NCBI GenBank assembly: GCA_964408435.1
Contig: CAYOZL010000008.1
Span: 1 to 59,681 of the forward strand
Direction of reading: 5' to 3'
Length of the DNA stretch: 59,681 nucleotides
DNA from: CAYOZL01 sp964408435
GTDB lineage: Bacteria > Bdellovibrionota_C > UBA2361 > SZUA-149 > CAYOZL01
Under the pieces are notes generated by a model that saw only the letters and a list, made by a program, of their open reading frames with translations, was not told the origin of the DNA and made no database searches. Positions 8,729 through 16,768 of this stretch are shown here, piece after piece. The stretch's first letter is position 1; each line of letters opens with the position of its first letter. The position numbers and the translations under genes were made by a program.

Positions 8729-8750
8729 AATAAGAACTTATAAAGATACT

Positions 8751-9446
8751 ATGAACAAGATTGATGTATTAATAATAGATGATGATGCTAACTTTAGGAT
8801 GTTAGTTAATTTAAAACTTAGCTCGTGGAAAAAAGACTTAAATATTATAGAAGCAGAGAATCTAGCAGATGCAAAAAAAATATTAGATAGGAATTTACCA
8901 ACTCTAATTGTTCTAGATCAACATTTACCAGATGGTCTTGGACCAAGCATCCTAAGCCATAAGAACACTGAAAGAGCAGCGATTCTTGCTACCTCATCTG
9001 ATAGCTCACCTGAGCTTATGGGCAATGCAGTAAAAGCAGGCGCTGGGCATTTCCTAAATAAAACACAAATAAAAGAAGCTTTATTTATACCTCTAATAGA
9101 AGCTCTAATAGAGAGCAAAAAATTAGAAATTGAATTAATGGAAGCTAGATTAAAAGATTCCAAATTAGATACTATTAAAACATTAATTTCTACCCTAAGA
9201 CACGAGATCAATAATCCCTTGGGTGGAATAATGGGAGCCTCTTACCTTTTAAATATAGATACTAGCGCATTTTCAGATGATCAGATAAAAGCCCTAAGAC
9301 TAGTTGAGCAAAGTACCTTAAGAATTAAAACTGTAATAGAACAACTATATAAGACTGCTGAAATAGATGCAGAGATACAAGAAGTTGAAAAAGGTTCTGA
9401 AAAACTCTTTCAGGTTCCAGGGGATTCTAACTGGGATAAAAAGTAA
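8751..9446 (+). CDS. Response-regulator receiver fused to a HisKA-like DHp segment, no ATPase domain
   Basis: Residues 1-125 are a CheY-like receiver: acidic pocket IIDDD at 9-12, phospho-acceptor Asp56 in VLDQHLPDG, the Ser/Thr switch in LATSSD, and the conserved Lys in FLNKTQ. After a helical linker comes a dimerisation/phosphotransfer motif (TLRHEINNPLGGIMG) with His151 placed as in HisKA kinases. The protein ends at residue 231 without the N, G1 or G2 boxes, so it cannot phosphorylate itself with ATP. It resembles a receiver joined to a phosphotransfer hairpin, perhaps passing phosphate between proteins. No partner kinase is adjacent; the closest two-component genes are at 45-47.7 kb. Confidence 0.8.
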   Translation: MNKIDVLIIDDDANFRMLVNLKLSSWKKDLNIIEAENLADAKKILDRNLPTLIVLDQHLPDGLGPSILSHKNTERAAILATSSDSSPELMGNAVKAGAGHFLNKTQIKEALFIPLIEALIESKKLEIELMEARLKDSKLDTIKTLISTLRHEINNPLGGIMGASYLLNIDTSAFSDDQIKALRLVEQSTLRIKTVIEQLYKTAEIDAEIQEVEKGSEKLFQVPGDSNWDKK

Positions 9447-9455
9447 ATCTTTTAC

Positions 9456-9983
9456 TTAGTCTTTATAAGGTAAGATAGCTAAATGCTGAGCTCTTTTAAC
9501 TGCAGTTGCTACATGTCTTTGATTAGCGGCAGTAAGACCAGTCATTCTTCTTGGTAGAATTCTACCTCTCTCACTAATAAACCTAGCTAATAGCTTTTCG
9601 TTTTTGTAATCAATTAAAAGCTCAGGATTTTCAATAAATGGATCTGACTTCTTTTTCTTCCTAACACCAATGTCTAAAGGCTGGGCTCTGAAATAACCCA
9701 TTGGCTTAGAACTTTCACTACTATGACTTCTTCTATGTCCACCTGAAGACTTATCTTCAGTAACTTTAATATCTCGGCCTTTTAGGTTCGTGCCGTCTAA
9801 TTCTTTTATAGCTTTTTCAGCTTCTTCAGCATTACTAAACTCAACTATAGCAAAGCCTTTTGATTTGCCTTGATTGTCTTTAATTAGGTTAACTTTTGCT
9901 ACTTTACCAGCAGTAGAAAAGTGATCTTTTAAATCATCCTGGTTAACTGATAAATCTAGGCTTCTAACGAATATTTTTGACAT
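9456..9983 (-). CDS. rpsR: RRM domain fused to small ribosomal subunit protein bS18
   Basis: Residues 1-75 are an RNA recognition motif with RNP2 (IFVRSL) and RNP1 (KGFAIVEF). A Ser/His/Lys-rich linker follows (residues about 76-95). The last 80 residues are a bS18 protein: DYKNEKLLARFISERGRI, LPRRMTGLTAANQRH and the terminal AIKRA-type helix (AVKRAQHLAILPYKD). Canonical bS18 is a stand-alone protein of roughly 75-90 residues, usually beside rpsF and rplI; neither is present here. bS18 sits on the 30S platform with bS6, so the RRM would project from there or bind RNA in trans. Whether another rpsR copy exists elsewhere cannot be seen. The frame is continuous and no internal ATG precedes the bS18 part closely. 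The start has no clear Shine-Dalgarno sequence. Confidence 0.9.
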   Translation of the reverse strand: MSKIFVRSLDLSVNQDDLKDHFSTAGKVAKVNLIKDNQGKSKGFAIVEFSNAEEAEKAIKELDGTNLKGRDIKVTEDKSSGGHRRSHSSESSKPMGYFRAQPLDIGVRKKKKSDPFIENPELLIDYKNEKLLARFISERGRILPRRMTGLTAANQRHVATAVKRAQHLAILPYKD

Positions 9984-10110
9984 AATTTAGTAATACTTTT
10001 TAATTAATTCTGTAAATATAAAGAGTGCTTATAGTGAACTTAATGAATTTAATCAAGTCTAAGGAGAAAAAAATAGCCTACTAAATAAGTAGGCTATAAA
10101 TGCATAAGCT

Positions 10111-10440
10111 CTACCTAAGTAAGCTTAATCTTTCCTGTAACATTACAGGGTCTGTTTCATAATTTTTTAATGATTGTTGTAGGCTTACAGGATCTAAATC
10201 TAGATACTGAGCTACCCATGCAAAGCTAAAAGCTTTAGTAGGCGTTAGCTTCCCAAAAAGCCACTGCCTAGCACTTCTAACCACATGTCTATCACACTGA
10301 GCAGAACCAAAAGCATCACATATTGCTCTAGCTAATACTGCTGCTAACAAGTTTCTTTCAGGTTTAATACCTTTAGAACCTGCTTGTGCATCTTCTCCTT
10401 CTAACCCGCCTGTGCGAACTCTAGCAACTGACATATTCAA
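10111..10440 (-). CDS. Small conserved-looking protein of unknown function
   Basis: The 109-residue product has a Gly-rich N-terminus (RTGGLEGEDAQAG). A helical core follows, containing RNLLAAVLARAICDAFG, RSARQWLFGKL and FSFAWVAQYLDLDP. I associate this pattern with short uncharacterised proteins of delta-type proteobacteria, but I know no function. The best ribosome binding site in this part of the window, GGAGG, lies nine bases before the TTG at 10440, so TTG is the likely start; an ATG follows two codons later. It is a lone gene between convergent and divergent neighbours, with a long untranslated stretch upstream. Confidence 0.7.
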   Translation of the reverse strand: MNMSVARVRTGGLEGEDAQAGSKGIKPERNLLAAVLARAICDAFGSAQCDRHVVRSARQWLFGKLTPTKAFSFAWVAQYLDLDPVSLQQSLKNYETDPVMLQERLSLLR

Positions 10441-10938
10441 AGAACATCTCCTCCAATTAACTGTAGCTGTCTCTTTAAGCTGTTAATTCAGAATACAAAA
10501 GAAACTATCTAGAAAACTTTTCCTAGCTAGCTCCGTCTATAACCTAAAAAACAATTGCCTAAAAAAACAAATACAATATAGTTAATGAAACGATTGATTA
10601 AAATTTAGCTAAACAAATTAGCTAATTAAATTAATCAACAACCTCAACCTTAAAGAGAGCTAAACTTTAAATCAGTTAAACAGCTCACCTTTAAGCGTCT
10701 TAAAGCAATACACGCTAAGTTACCGAATGTCAACAAGATTTACAGATGAAACGTTATAGGCAGAGTTTAGATATCTATATTGAGTAGAAAATATCAAAAA
10801 TGAACATTTTAGAATTTAAGCTACTTATAGTAATTACATAGAAAATACAAGGACTTAGCAAAAAGACAAAAAAACATCTTTTCTATTATTTTTCTATATG
10901 CTAACAAACAGGAAGAAGTTATAAAAAATGGAAAAAAT
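10441..10938. other. Long intergenic region with two hairpins, shared upstream region of the 109-aa gene and lexA
   Basis: Nearly 500 bases without a credible gene. It holds an imperfect inverted repeat at 10594-10638 and a perfect 7-bp palindrome with a 3-base spacer at 10689-10705. On the minus strand a TTGACA-like -35 (10728-10733) sits 17 bases before a weak -10 (10705-10710), pointing at the 109-residue gene. Just before lexA there is AGGAAG at 10910-10915. I could not find a convincing LexA operator of either the CTG-N10-CAG or the GAAC-N4-GTTC kind. Confidence 0.5.
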
Positions 10939-11568
10939 ATGGAAAGCAAAGACAAAATTTACTCTCTAGCACCTGTTCAAAGACAAACATTATTATATTT
11001 AAGAAGCTATATCTCAGAGAATGGTTACGCACCAACATTAAAAGATATTGCTAAATACATTGGTGTAAAGTCCCCTTCTACTGCGCACTTCCACTTAGCA
11101 AGACTTGAAGATAAGGGCTTTATAAAAAAAGGTGAAGACGGAAGTCTCGAGCTAACTGAGACTAAAGAGCTAGAACTAAACATTGGCCCTAGCCAAATTC
11201 CATTACTTGGGCACATTGCTGCAGGAGCGCCTATTGAGGCTATAGAGGATAACTCTGTTCACGTAGAAGTCCCATCCCAGTTTATTAATTCATATAAAGA
11301 AATCTTTTGCCTACAGGTAACTGGAGATTCAATGATTGATGCTCACATTATGGATGGTGACGTTATTATAGTTTCTAGACAGCAAACAGCTCATAATGGA
11401 GAAATTGTAGTTGCAGTAACAGAGGATGGAGGCGCAACTGTTAAGACTTTTCGGCGATTAAAAGGTGGGAAGATTATGTTAGTTCCACATAATCCAAACC
11501 ACACACCAATTACAGTAGACAATGTAGATATAAAAGGGAGAGTCGTAGGTATTATTAGAGAGATGTAG
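10939..11568 (+). CDS. lexA: LexA SOS repressor / S24 autoprotease
   Basis: The 209-residue protein has the standard LexA layout. An N-terminal winged-helix domain includes the recognition helix around KSPSTAHFHLARL. The self-cleavage site is Ala95-Gly96. The catalytic dyad is Ser131 (TGDSMIDAHI) and Lys169 (GGATVKTF). It represses DNA-damage genes and is inactivated by RecA-stimulated self-cleavage; recA follows 74 bases downstream in the same direction, with no obvious terminator between, so the two may be co-transcribed. A 13-codon frame starting at ATG 10928 overlaps the lexA start and is nearer to the AGGAAG purine stretch than the lexA ATG is. Confidence 0.95.
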   Translation: MESKDKIYSLAPVQRQTLLYLRSYISENGYAPTLKDIAKYIGVKSPSTAHFHLARLEDKGFIKKGEDGSLELTETKELELNIGPSQIPLLGHIAAGAPIEAIEDNSVHVEVPSQFINSYKEIFCLQVTGDSMIDAHIMDGDVIIVSRQQTAHNGEIVVAVTEDGGATVKTFRRLKGGKIMLVPHNPNHTPITVDNVDIKGRVVGIIREM

Positions 11569-11642
11569 AAAAAGATTTTAAAAATTAGAGAAATATTAAA
11601 GATTATTAAAAAAAGATATAGAAAATAAAATAGGAAAACAAC

Positions 11643-12803
11643 ATGGCTAGAAAACAAACAAAATCACTTAAAATAGAAGCAGTAAAAGATGAAGACAAGG
11701 AAAAAGCATTAAGTGCTGCCCTAGCAACCTTAGAGAAGAACTACGGTAAAGGCTCTATTATGAGGCTAGATGGAGATAAAAAATTAAATGACGGTGTCTC
11801 TATAATTCCAACTGGAAGCATCGGCTTAGATCACGCAATTGGAATAGGTGGTGTTCCGAAAGGAAGAATCACAGAAATATATGGTCCAGAATCATCTGGT
11901 AAAACTACTTTAACTCTACACTTAACTGCAGAAGAACAGAAAAGAGGCGGAACAGTAGTATTTATTGATGCTGAACATGCTCTTGATGTTGGCTACGCTG
12001 CAAAATTAGGAGTAGATACTGAAAAGCTATTAATTAGTCAGCCTGATTCTGGAGAACAAGCATTAGAAATAGCGGAGACTTTAGTGCGCTCAAATGCTGT
12101 TGACTTAGTAATTATTGATTCAGTTGCTGCGCTTACCCCTAGAGCAGAATTAGAAGGAGACATGGGAGCTTCTCTACCTGGCCTACAAGCTAGACTAATG
12201 AGCCAGGCTCTAAGAAAACTTACAGGAGCAGTATCAAAAGCAAATACTTCTGTAATTTTTATTAACCAAATAAGAATGAAAATTGGAGTAATGTTTGGCT
12301 CACCTGAGACAACTTCTGGTGGGAATGCTCTTAAATTTTATTCTTCTCTTAGAATGGACATTAGAAGAATTGGTGCGATTAAAGATAGAGACGAAGTTAT
12401 TGGGAACAGAACTAGAGTAAAAGTTGTTAAAAACAAAGTTGCTCCTCCTTTTAAGAAAGTAGAATTCGATATCCTTTACAACCAAGGTATTTGCCAAGCA
12501 GGAGAGCTAATAGACCTTGGGGTAGAGCACGGAATTATTGATAAGGCAGGTGCATGGTTTGCCTTTAATGGTGAAAGAATTGGGCAAGGTAGAGAAAACT
12601 CTAAGCAGTTCCTTAAGGATAATCCTGAGATGTATCAAGAGATCAAATCATTAGTTTATGACTCTATGGGCATAGCAAATAAAAAAGAGCCTGAGCTAAG
12701 TATTGTGAAGGATAAAGCAGTAGAGGAAAAAATTGAAGCTCCTAAAACCGCTCCTGTTAAGATAAAAGCTGATGAGGCCAAAGAAGTGAACTCAAAAAGT
12801 TAA
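11643..12803 (+). CDS. recA: RecA recombinase
   Basis: 386 residues with the family's landmarks: Walker A GPESSGKTT, the MAW motif region DAEHALD, Walker B LVIIDSVAAL, the L2-proximal FINQIRMKIGVMFG and the C-terminal domain ending in a charged Lys/Glu tail. RecA forms filaments on single-stranded DNA, drives strand exchange and activates LexA cleavage. An intrinsic terminator follows about 50 bases after the stop. The tail from about residue 345 is Lys/Glu/Ala rich and variable, as is usual. Confidence 0.98.
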   Translation: MARKQTKSLKIEAVKDEDKEKALSAALATLEKNYGKGSIMRLDGDKKLNDGVSIIPTGSIGLDHAIGIGGVPKGRITEIYGPESSGKTTLTLHLTAEEQKRGGTVVFIDAEHALDVGYAAKLGVDTEKLLISQPDSGEQALEIAETLVRSNAVDLVIIDSVAALTPRAELEGDMGASLPGLQARLMSQALRKLTGAVSKANTSVIFINQIRMKIGVMFGSPETTSGGNALKFYSSLRMDIRRIGAIKDRDEVIGNRTRVKVVKNKVAPPFKKVEFDILYNQGICQAGELIDLGVEHGIIDKAGAWFAFNGERIGQGRENSKQFLKDNPEMYQEIKSLVYDSMGIANKKEPELSIVKDKAVEEKIEAPKTAPVKIKADEAKEVNSKS

Positions 12804-12850
12804 TTATATAGAGTATAAATAAGTAAAAAATTAAAATAGCAACCCTCCCG

Positions 12851-12880
12851 AGAGTCTCCAATTAGGAGGCTCTTTTTTTT
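12851..12880 (+). terminator. Rho-independent terminator of the lexA-recA unit
   Basis: A nine-pair stem (AGAGTCTCC with GGAGGCTCT, one G-T pair) with a five-base loop is followed directly by a run of T residues. It ends the plus-strand unit and lies between recA and the convergent DUF4340 gene. Confidence 0.9.
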
Positions 12881-12904
12881 ACTATTTAAATCTATTTATT
12901 CTTA

Positions 12905-14050
12905 CTACTTTTTTTCTTTATTTTCTTTTTCAAAGAAATCTTTTTTATTCTTTCTAAGTTTAGAATGAGCATAATTTGGCAGTTGATATTGCCATTTAGC
13001 AAACTTATCATTGAGTTTTTTTGCTACTTCTAAACTGGAGCTTTCAATAACAGGACTAGCTAGATCTTCTTTTTTTTCATTAACTTTACTAGTATCTTTT
13101 ATTTCACTTTCCTTACTAGTATTAGCATCACTTTTAGAAGCACTAGAATAAAGAGCTAAAGCTTCCTTATAAACTTCTGGTTTGAAATCCACAGTGATTT
13201 TTAAAAACTTATCAGATGTAAAAGCTGAATAAACTAGACCATTAGAGAGTAAGAAATTAGTTTTTCTATCAAACTTAACATTAGTATCTAATGGCTTAAC
13301 ATCTTCTATTGTAACATTTTCTAAAGAGCTAAAAGACTGATTAACAAGAGTATTAATTACTTTGTGACCTTTAGGAATTTCTAAGTTTAGTTTTTTCTCT
13401 TCAACGCTAGGTCTTGTAATACTAAATAGTAAATCTTTACTAGAACCTTTATTAGAAAAAGACTCACTAGAAAAAACATCTTTAGCTAAAATATTTATTA
13501 AGTCTTTAGCAATCCAACTTTTTGGATCTACATTAGCTAAAATCGCACTTTTTAAAAGCATTACTTTTTTAACCCCAGATAGCATTGCATATTGAGAAGA
13601 GTTTTCTTGTGGATTTCCAGCAGATGGGCTCTGTTCAGATTTAACTTTTATCTTGCCTAAGCGAATCTTAGATAAAGACTCACTTCCCTTTAAAAGATTA
13701 ATATCAAAACTAGTATCACTTAAATCTTTTAAACCAAGTTTTGTAATGCCAGTTTCAGAATAAGGAATATGCTGAATGCTTTGAGGACTTAGTAATTTCA
13801 AAAGTAAACTATTAATTTTAGTAATATTCGCTTTATAGTTAAGACCAGAAGCTACATTCCATATATTATTAACTTTATTTAAAACTAAATTATTATTAAA
13901 GTTAGATATCTCAATAGTATCTATATCAGCAGAAACAATATTTGGCACAGGCACATTAGAAAGCTCTACTTTTTTCTCTCCAGAGTAAAAACCCAAGAGC
14001 AGTAAAAAAGAAAGTAAAACTAATAAAGCTATAAAGATCTTACTATTCAT
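12905..14050 (-). CDS. DUF4340-type protein of a Gld-like ABC transporter locus
   Basis: A 381-residue protein with one N-terminal membrane helix (IALLVLLSFLLLLGFYSG), followed by a largely beta-strand extracytoplasmic domain. That domain has the family-style opening VPNIVSADIDTIEISNFNNN and the recurrent feature WIAKDLINI. Residues 310-350 are a Ser/Lys/Glu-rich linker. It is the last gene of a four-gene operon and sits 37 bases after the GldG-like gene. DUF4340 proteins regularly accompany GldG-type proteins. The cargo or task of the system is unknown outside gliding bacteria. Confidence 0.8.
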   Translation of the reverse strand: MNSKIFIALLVLLSFLLLLGFYSGEKKVELSNVPVPNIVSADIDTIEISNFNNNLVLNKVNNIWNVASGLNYKANITKINSLLLKLLSPQSIQHIPYSETGITKLGLKDLSDTSFDINLLKGSESLSKIRLGKIKVKSEQSPSAGNPQENSSQYAMLSGVKKVMLLKSAILANVDPKSWIAKDLINILAKDVFSSESFSNKGSSKDLLFSITRPSVEEKKLNLEIPKGHKVINTLVNQSFSSLENVTIEDVKPLDTNVKFDRKTNFLLSNGLVYSAFTSDKFLKITVDFKPEVYKEALALYSSASKSDANTSKESEIKDTSKVNEKKEDLASPVIESSSLEVAKKLNDKFAKWQYQLPNYAHSKLRKNKKDFFEKENKEKK

Positions 14051-14087
14051 AATCTAGTCCTTTTTTTTAAAAGTCTGTTTAATTTAA

Positions 14088-15971
14088 TTAAGCGCTTTTT
14101 CCAGTATTGTTTCTGAATACAAAAAATGCCGAGGCAGCAATAATTAGAAAAGGGATTAAAAAAGTATTTAAAGCAAACAAAATAGAACCAAGCCCTTCTT
14201 TATCTTCTCTTAATTTTCTTCTTACTTCTCTTAGCTTTCTTTGTGCATCAGACCTTTCTAATCTAAATTTTTTAACCTCTTGAACTAAAGCATCAGAAAA
14301 AATTGCATTACCATCTTTCTTCCCCGCTTCTAATTGAGCTAGGCGTTGATTTGCTGCAGTTAGTTTTTTTTGTAAATTTTGTTCTTGAGTTTGCCATTTT
14401 TCATGAGCAGCTAACTCAATAGCTTGAACCTTTGTAAAAGGTCTTGCGAATTTACCTCTAGATCTCAAACTAATTAAAGAATCTGAACCAAGTAAATTCT
14501 CAACTGCATTTGATGCAAAAATAATATTATCATTTATTAAACTAACTAATTTAGTTCCAAATAGATTCTGTGTCACAGAAGAATACCTATCACTTATAAA
14601 ATCAACATCAGACATTAAAATAATAGCTCCATCAGTTACCGATTCTTTTATTAGCTCCCTGCCCTCAACTCCACTAGTAAATGCACTATTAAATTTACCG
14701 CTTAATTTTAAACCTAAAGTAAGCTTCTCAATACCTGGAACATATTTCTTTACTAGCTCTTGAGGATTTTGAGCAGAAAACCTAATAGTATTTTCACTAT
14801 AATGCATTGCTTGTTTAGAAGTGCTGAATAATACCTCTTTATTTATTCCTTTAACATCTTCAGTTTTAAAAGTTCCTGCCCAAGGAAGAACTAAATTATC
14901 TAAATCTGCAGTAATAATAGAATCTCTGTTTACATTATCACTCTTATCACCTGAGTTACTCCCTAGTAACAACCAAGTAGGAAATCTAACAGGTGGAGAA
15001 TTTGGTCGAGTCGATACTTGTGCAGCAATTGACATATCACCTACTACCTTATCGCTATTAAATGTTACCCCCCAAGCTTTAAAAAGTTTTTCCATATTTG
15101 AGCTTCTATTATATGAGATTGAAGCCATAGGGTTCTGTGGGTTTGGTGCTGGTTGATCTACACTTGCATAAGAATCAACTGCTATAAAAAGCCTACCGCC
15201 TTTCATTAAAAATTGATCAATAGAAAATAAAGACTTTTCACTTAAATCTTTAGGATGAACAATAATTAATTCTTCTATTTCATCTGGTATTTCATTTACA
15301 TCAGTTCCAATATTTACAATTTTAGCAACTTTTTCTAGCTGAGATATAAAGACCCACTTCTCAGGCCTAGCTTGCCGAGGTACTCCTTGAGGTGGAAAAT
15401 TATTAGCAGGTATTAAATCAAGAGAGGATATTAAGCCCACGATTGGCTTACTTTCTCTACCTAGCGAATATAGAAGCTTTGTAATATCGTATTCTAAAAA
15501 CTCTTGTCTTTGGATATTAAACATTGGAATAACTTCTTCTTTACCGTATGAGTTTAAAGCAACCATTCCGAAGTATAATTGCCCGCCTGTAGGTAGAGGG
15601 AGAGGGGTTAAACCATATTTTTGAGCCCACTCTTGTTCTTCAGTGTCTTGTTTAGGATCATAAACTTCAACATCAATTAAGCCTTTAGACTTTTTCCTGT
15701 ATTGATTTAATAAATCTTTGACTCGATTTCCATAAATTTTAATTAGAGGATATTGGGAACCTTCTGAGCTACTTAGAAAAAGTTTAATTACAGTAGGCTC
15801 TTTGAATTCTGAAATAATTTTTTTTGTTCCATCTGATAAGCTATATAAACCCTCTTCAGTTAAATCTACTGACAGTCTTGGCAAAACCCTATCGCTAACA
15901 ACGTTAATTGCCACAAAAAGACCAATTAGTAATAGTATACTACTAGTTGCAAAAATTGATTTATTATTCAT
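14088..15971 (-). CDS. GldG-family ABC transporter auxiliary protein
   Basis: 627 residues: an N-terminal membrane helix, then the GldG-type opening (LTEEGLYSLSDGTKKIISEF). A large extracytoplasmic Rossmann-like region contains GGRLFIAVDSYA and ILMSDVDFISDRYS. A coiled coil lies near residues 525-595 and a C-terminal helix (FALNTFLIPFLIIAASAFFVF) anchors the other end. This is the common architecture of GldG/ABC_transp_aux proteins. The gene is co-directional with the ATPase and permease upstream and the DUF4340 gene downstream, so the four make one complex. The name comes from gliding motility in Bacteroidetes, which need not apply here. Confidence 0.85.
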   Translation of the reverse strand: MNNKSIFATSSILLLIGLFVAINVVSDRVLPRLSVDLTEEGLYSLSDGTKKIISEFKEPTVIKLFLSSSEGSQYPLIKIYGNRVKDLLNQYRKKSKGLIDVEVYDPKQDTEEQEWAQKYGLTPLPLPTGGQLYFGMVALNSYGKEEVIPMFNIQRQEFLEYDITKLLYSLGRESKPIVGLISSLDLIPANNFPPQGVPRQARPEKWVFISQLEKVAKIVNIGTDVNEIPDEIEELIIVHPKDLSEKSLFSIDQFLMKGGRLFIAVDSYASVDQPAPNPQNPMASISYNRSSNMEKLFKAWGVTFNSDKVVGDMSIAAQVSTRPNSPPVRFPTWLLLGSNSGDKSDNVNRDSIITADLDNLVLPWAGTFKTEDVKGINKEVLFSTSKQAMHYSENTIRFSAQNPQELVKKYVPGIEKLTLGLKLSGKFNSAFTSGVEGRELIKESVTDGAIILMSDVDFISDRYSSVTQNLFGTKLVSLINDNIIFASNAVENLLGSDSLISLRSRGKFARPFTKVQAIELAAHEKWQTQEQNLQKKLTAANQRLAQLEAGKKDGNAIFSDALVQEVKKFRLERSDAQRKLREVRRKLREDKEGLGSILFALNTFLIPFLIIAASAFFVFRNNTGKSA

Positions 15972-15988
15972 TCTTTAATCTACCTTAT

Positions 15989-16768
15989 CTAGTCTGCCTT
16001 TTTTCTATCAACGATTATCACCCCTGAATACAGAGCAAAGAAAATTATACTTAAAAAGAAAATCAAATCAGATAAACCTACAACTCCTTTTTGAATCGCT
16101 TCGAAATGATACGGGAAACTTAAGCTAATTAAGCTATTGGAAATAAACTCAGGTAAAATACTTCTAAAAGTTCTAACCACAGGATCAAAACCTATAAGAA
16201 TAAAAAACAAACATATTGAAGTTGAGATAACAAAACTAATAACTTGATTACTAGTACTTGCAGAAACACAAATTCCAATAGCTAGAAATGCTCCTGCCAT
16301 TAAAAAACTACCAATATAACTTGAAAAAATGACTCCTAAATCTGGATCTCCTAAGTAACACACAGTGAAAACCATTGGGAAAGTTAGAAACAAGGCAATA
16401 GCTATAAAAGCCCAAGCTGCTAAGAATTTTCCAAGCATAGTGTCTAAGACAGAAAGTGGAAAAGTTAGTAAGAGCTCAATAGTCCCAGTTCTTCTTTCTT
16501 CTGCCCATAACCTCATTGAGATTGCTGGTATAATAAAAAGGTATAACCAAGGGTGCCAAATAAAAAATGGGGCTAAGTCAGCTTGACCCATTTCATAGAA
16601 AGAACCTAATTTAAAAGTAAAAAAACCTGTTAAAACTAAAAATACTGTTAAAAAAATTAAAGCTATAGGAGTAGCAAAATATGATTTCAATTCTCTTTTA
16701 GCAATTATAAATACCTTATTAAGAGATACCTTATTTGAAGATACTGCACTTGCTGAAATCTCACTCAT
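15989..16768 (-). CDS. ABC transporter permease (GldF-like, ABC-2 type)
   Basis: A 259-residue integral membrane protein with six hydrophobic helices. The ABC-2 motif ISMRLWAEERRTGTIELLLT lies between helices 2 and 3; this is the typical cytoplasmic coupling region of GldF/NosY-type permeases. Its start overlaps the end of the ATPase gene by four bases, so the subunits are translationally coupled. The N-terminal 15 residues are Ser rich and polar. Confidence 0.9.
   Translation of the reverse strand: MSEISASAVSSNKVSLNKVFIIAKRELKSYFATPIALIFLTVFLVLTGFFTFKLGSFYEMGQADLAPFFIWHPWLYLFIIPAISMRLWAEERRTGTIELLLTFPLSVLDTMLGKFLAAWAFIAIALFLTFPMVFTVCYLGDPDLGVIFSSYIGSFLMAGAFLAIGICVSASTSNQVISFVISTSICLFFILIGFDPVVRTFRSILPEFISNSLISLSFPYHFEAIQKGVVGLSDLIFFLSIIFFALYSGVIIVDRKKAD

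Noticed and set aside
10700..10938. Canonical SOS box upstream of lexA
   Set aside because: No CTG-N10-CAG or GAAC-N4-GTTC with acceptable spacing; the nearest partial match (GAACATTTTAG) lacks the second half.
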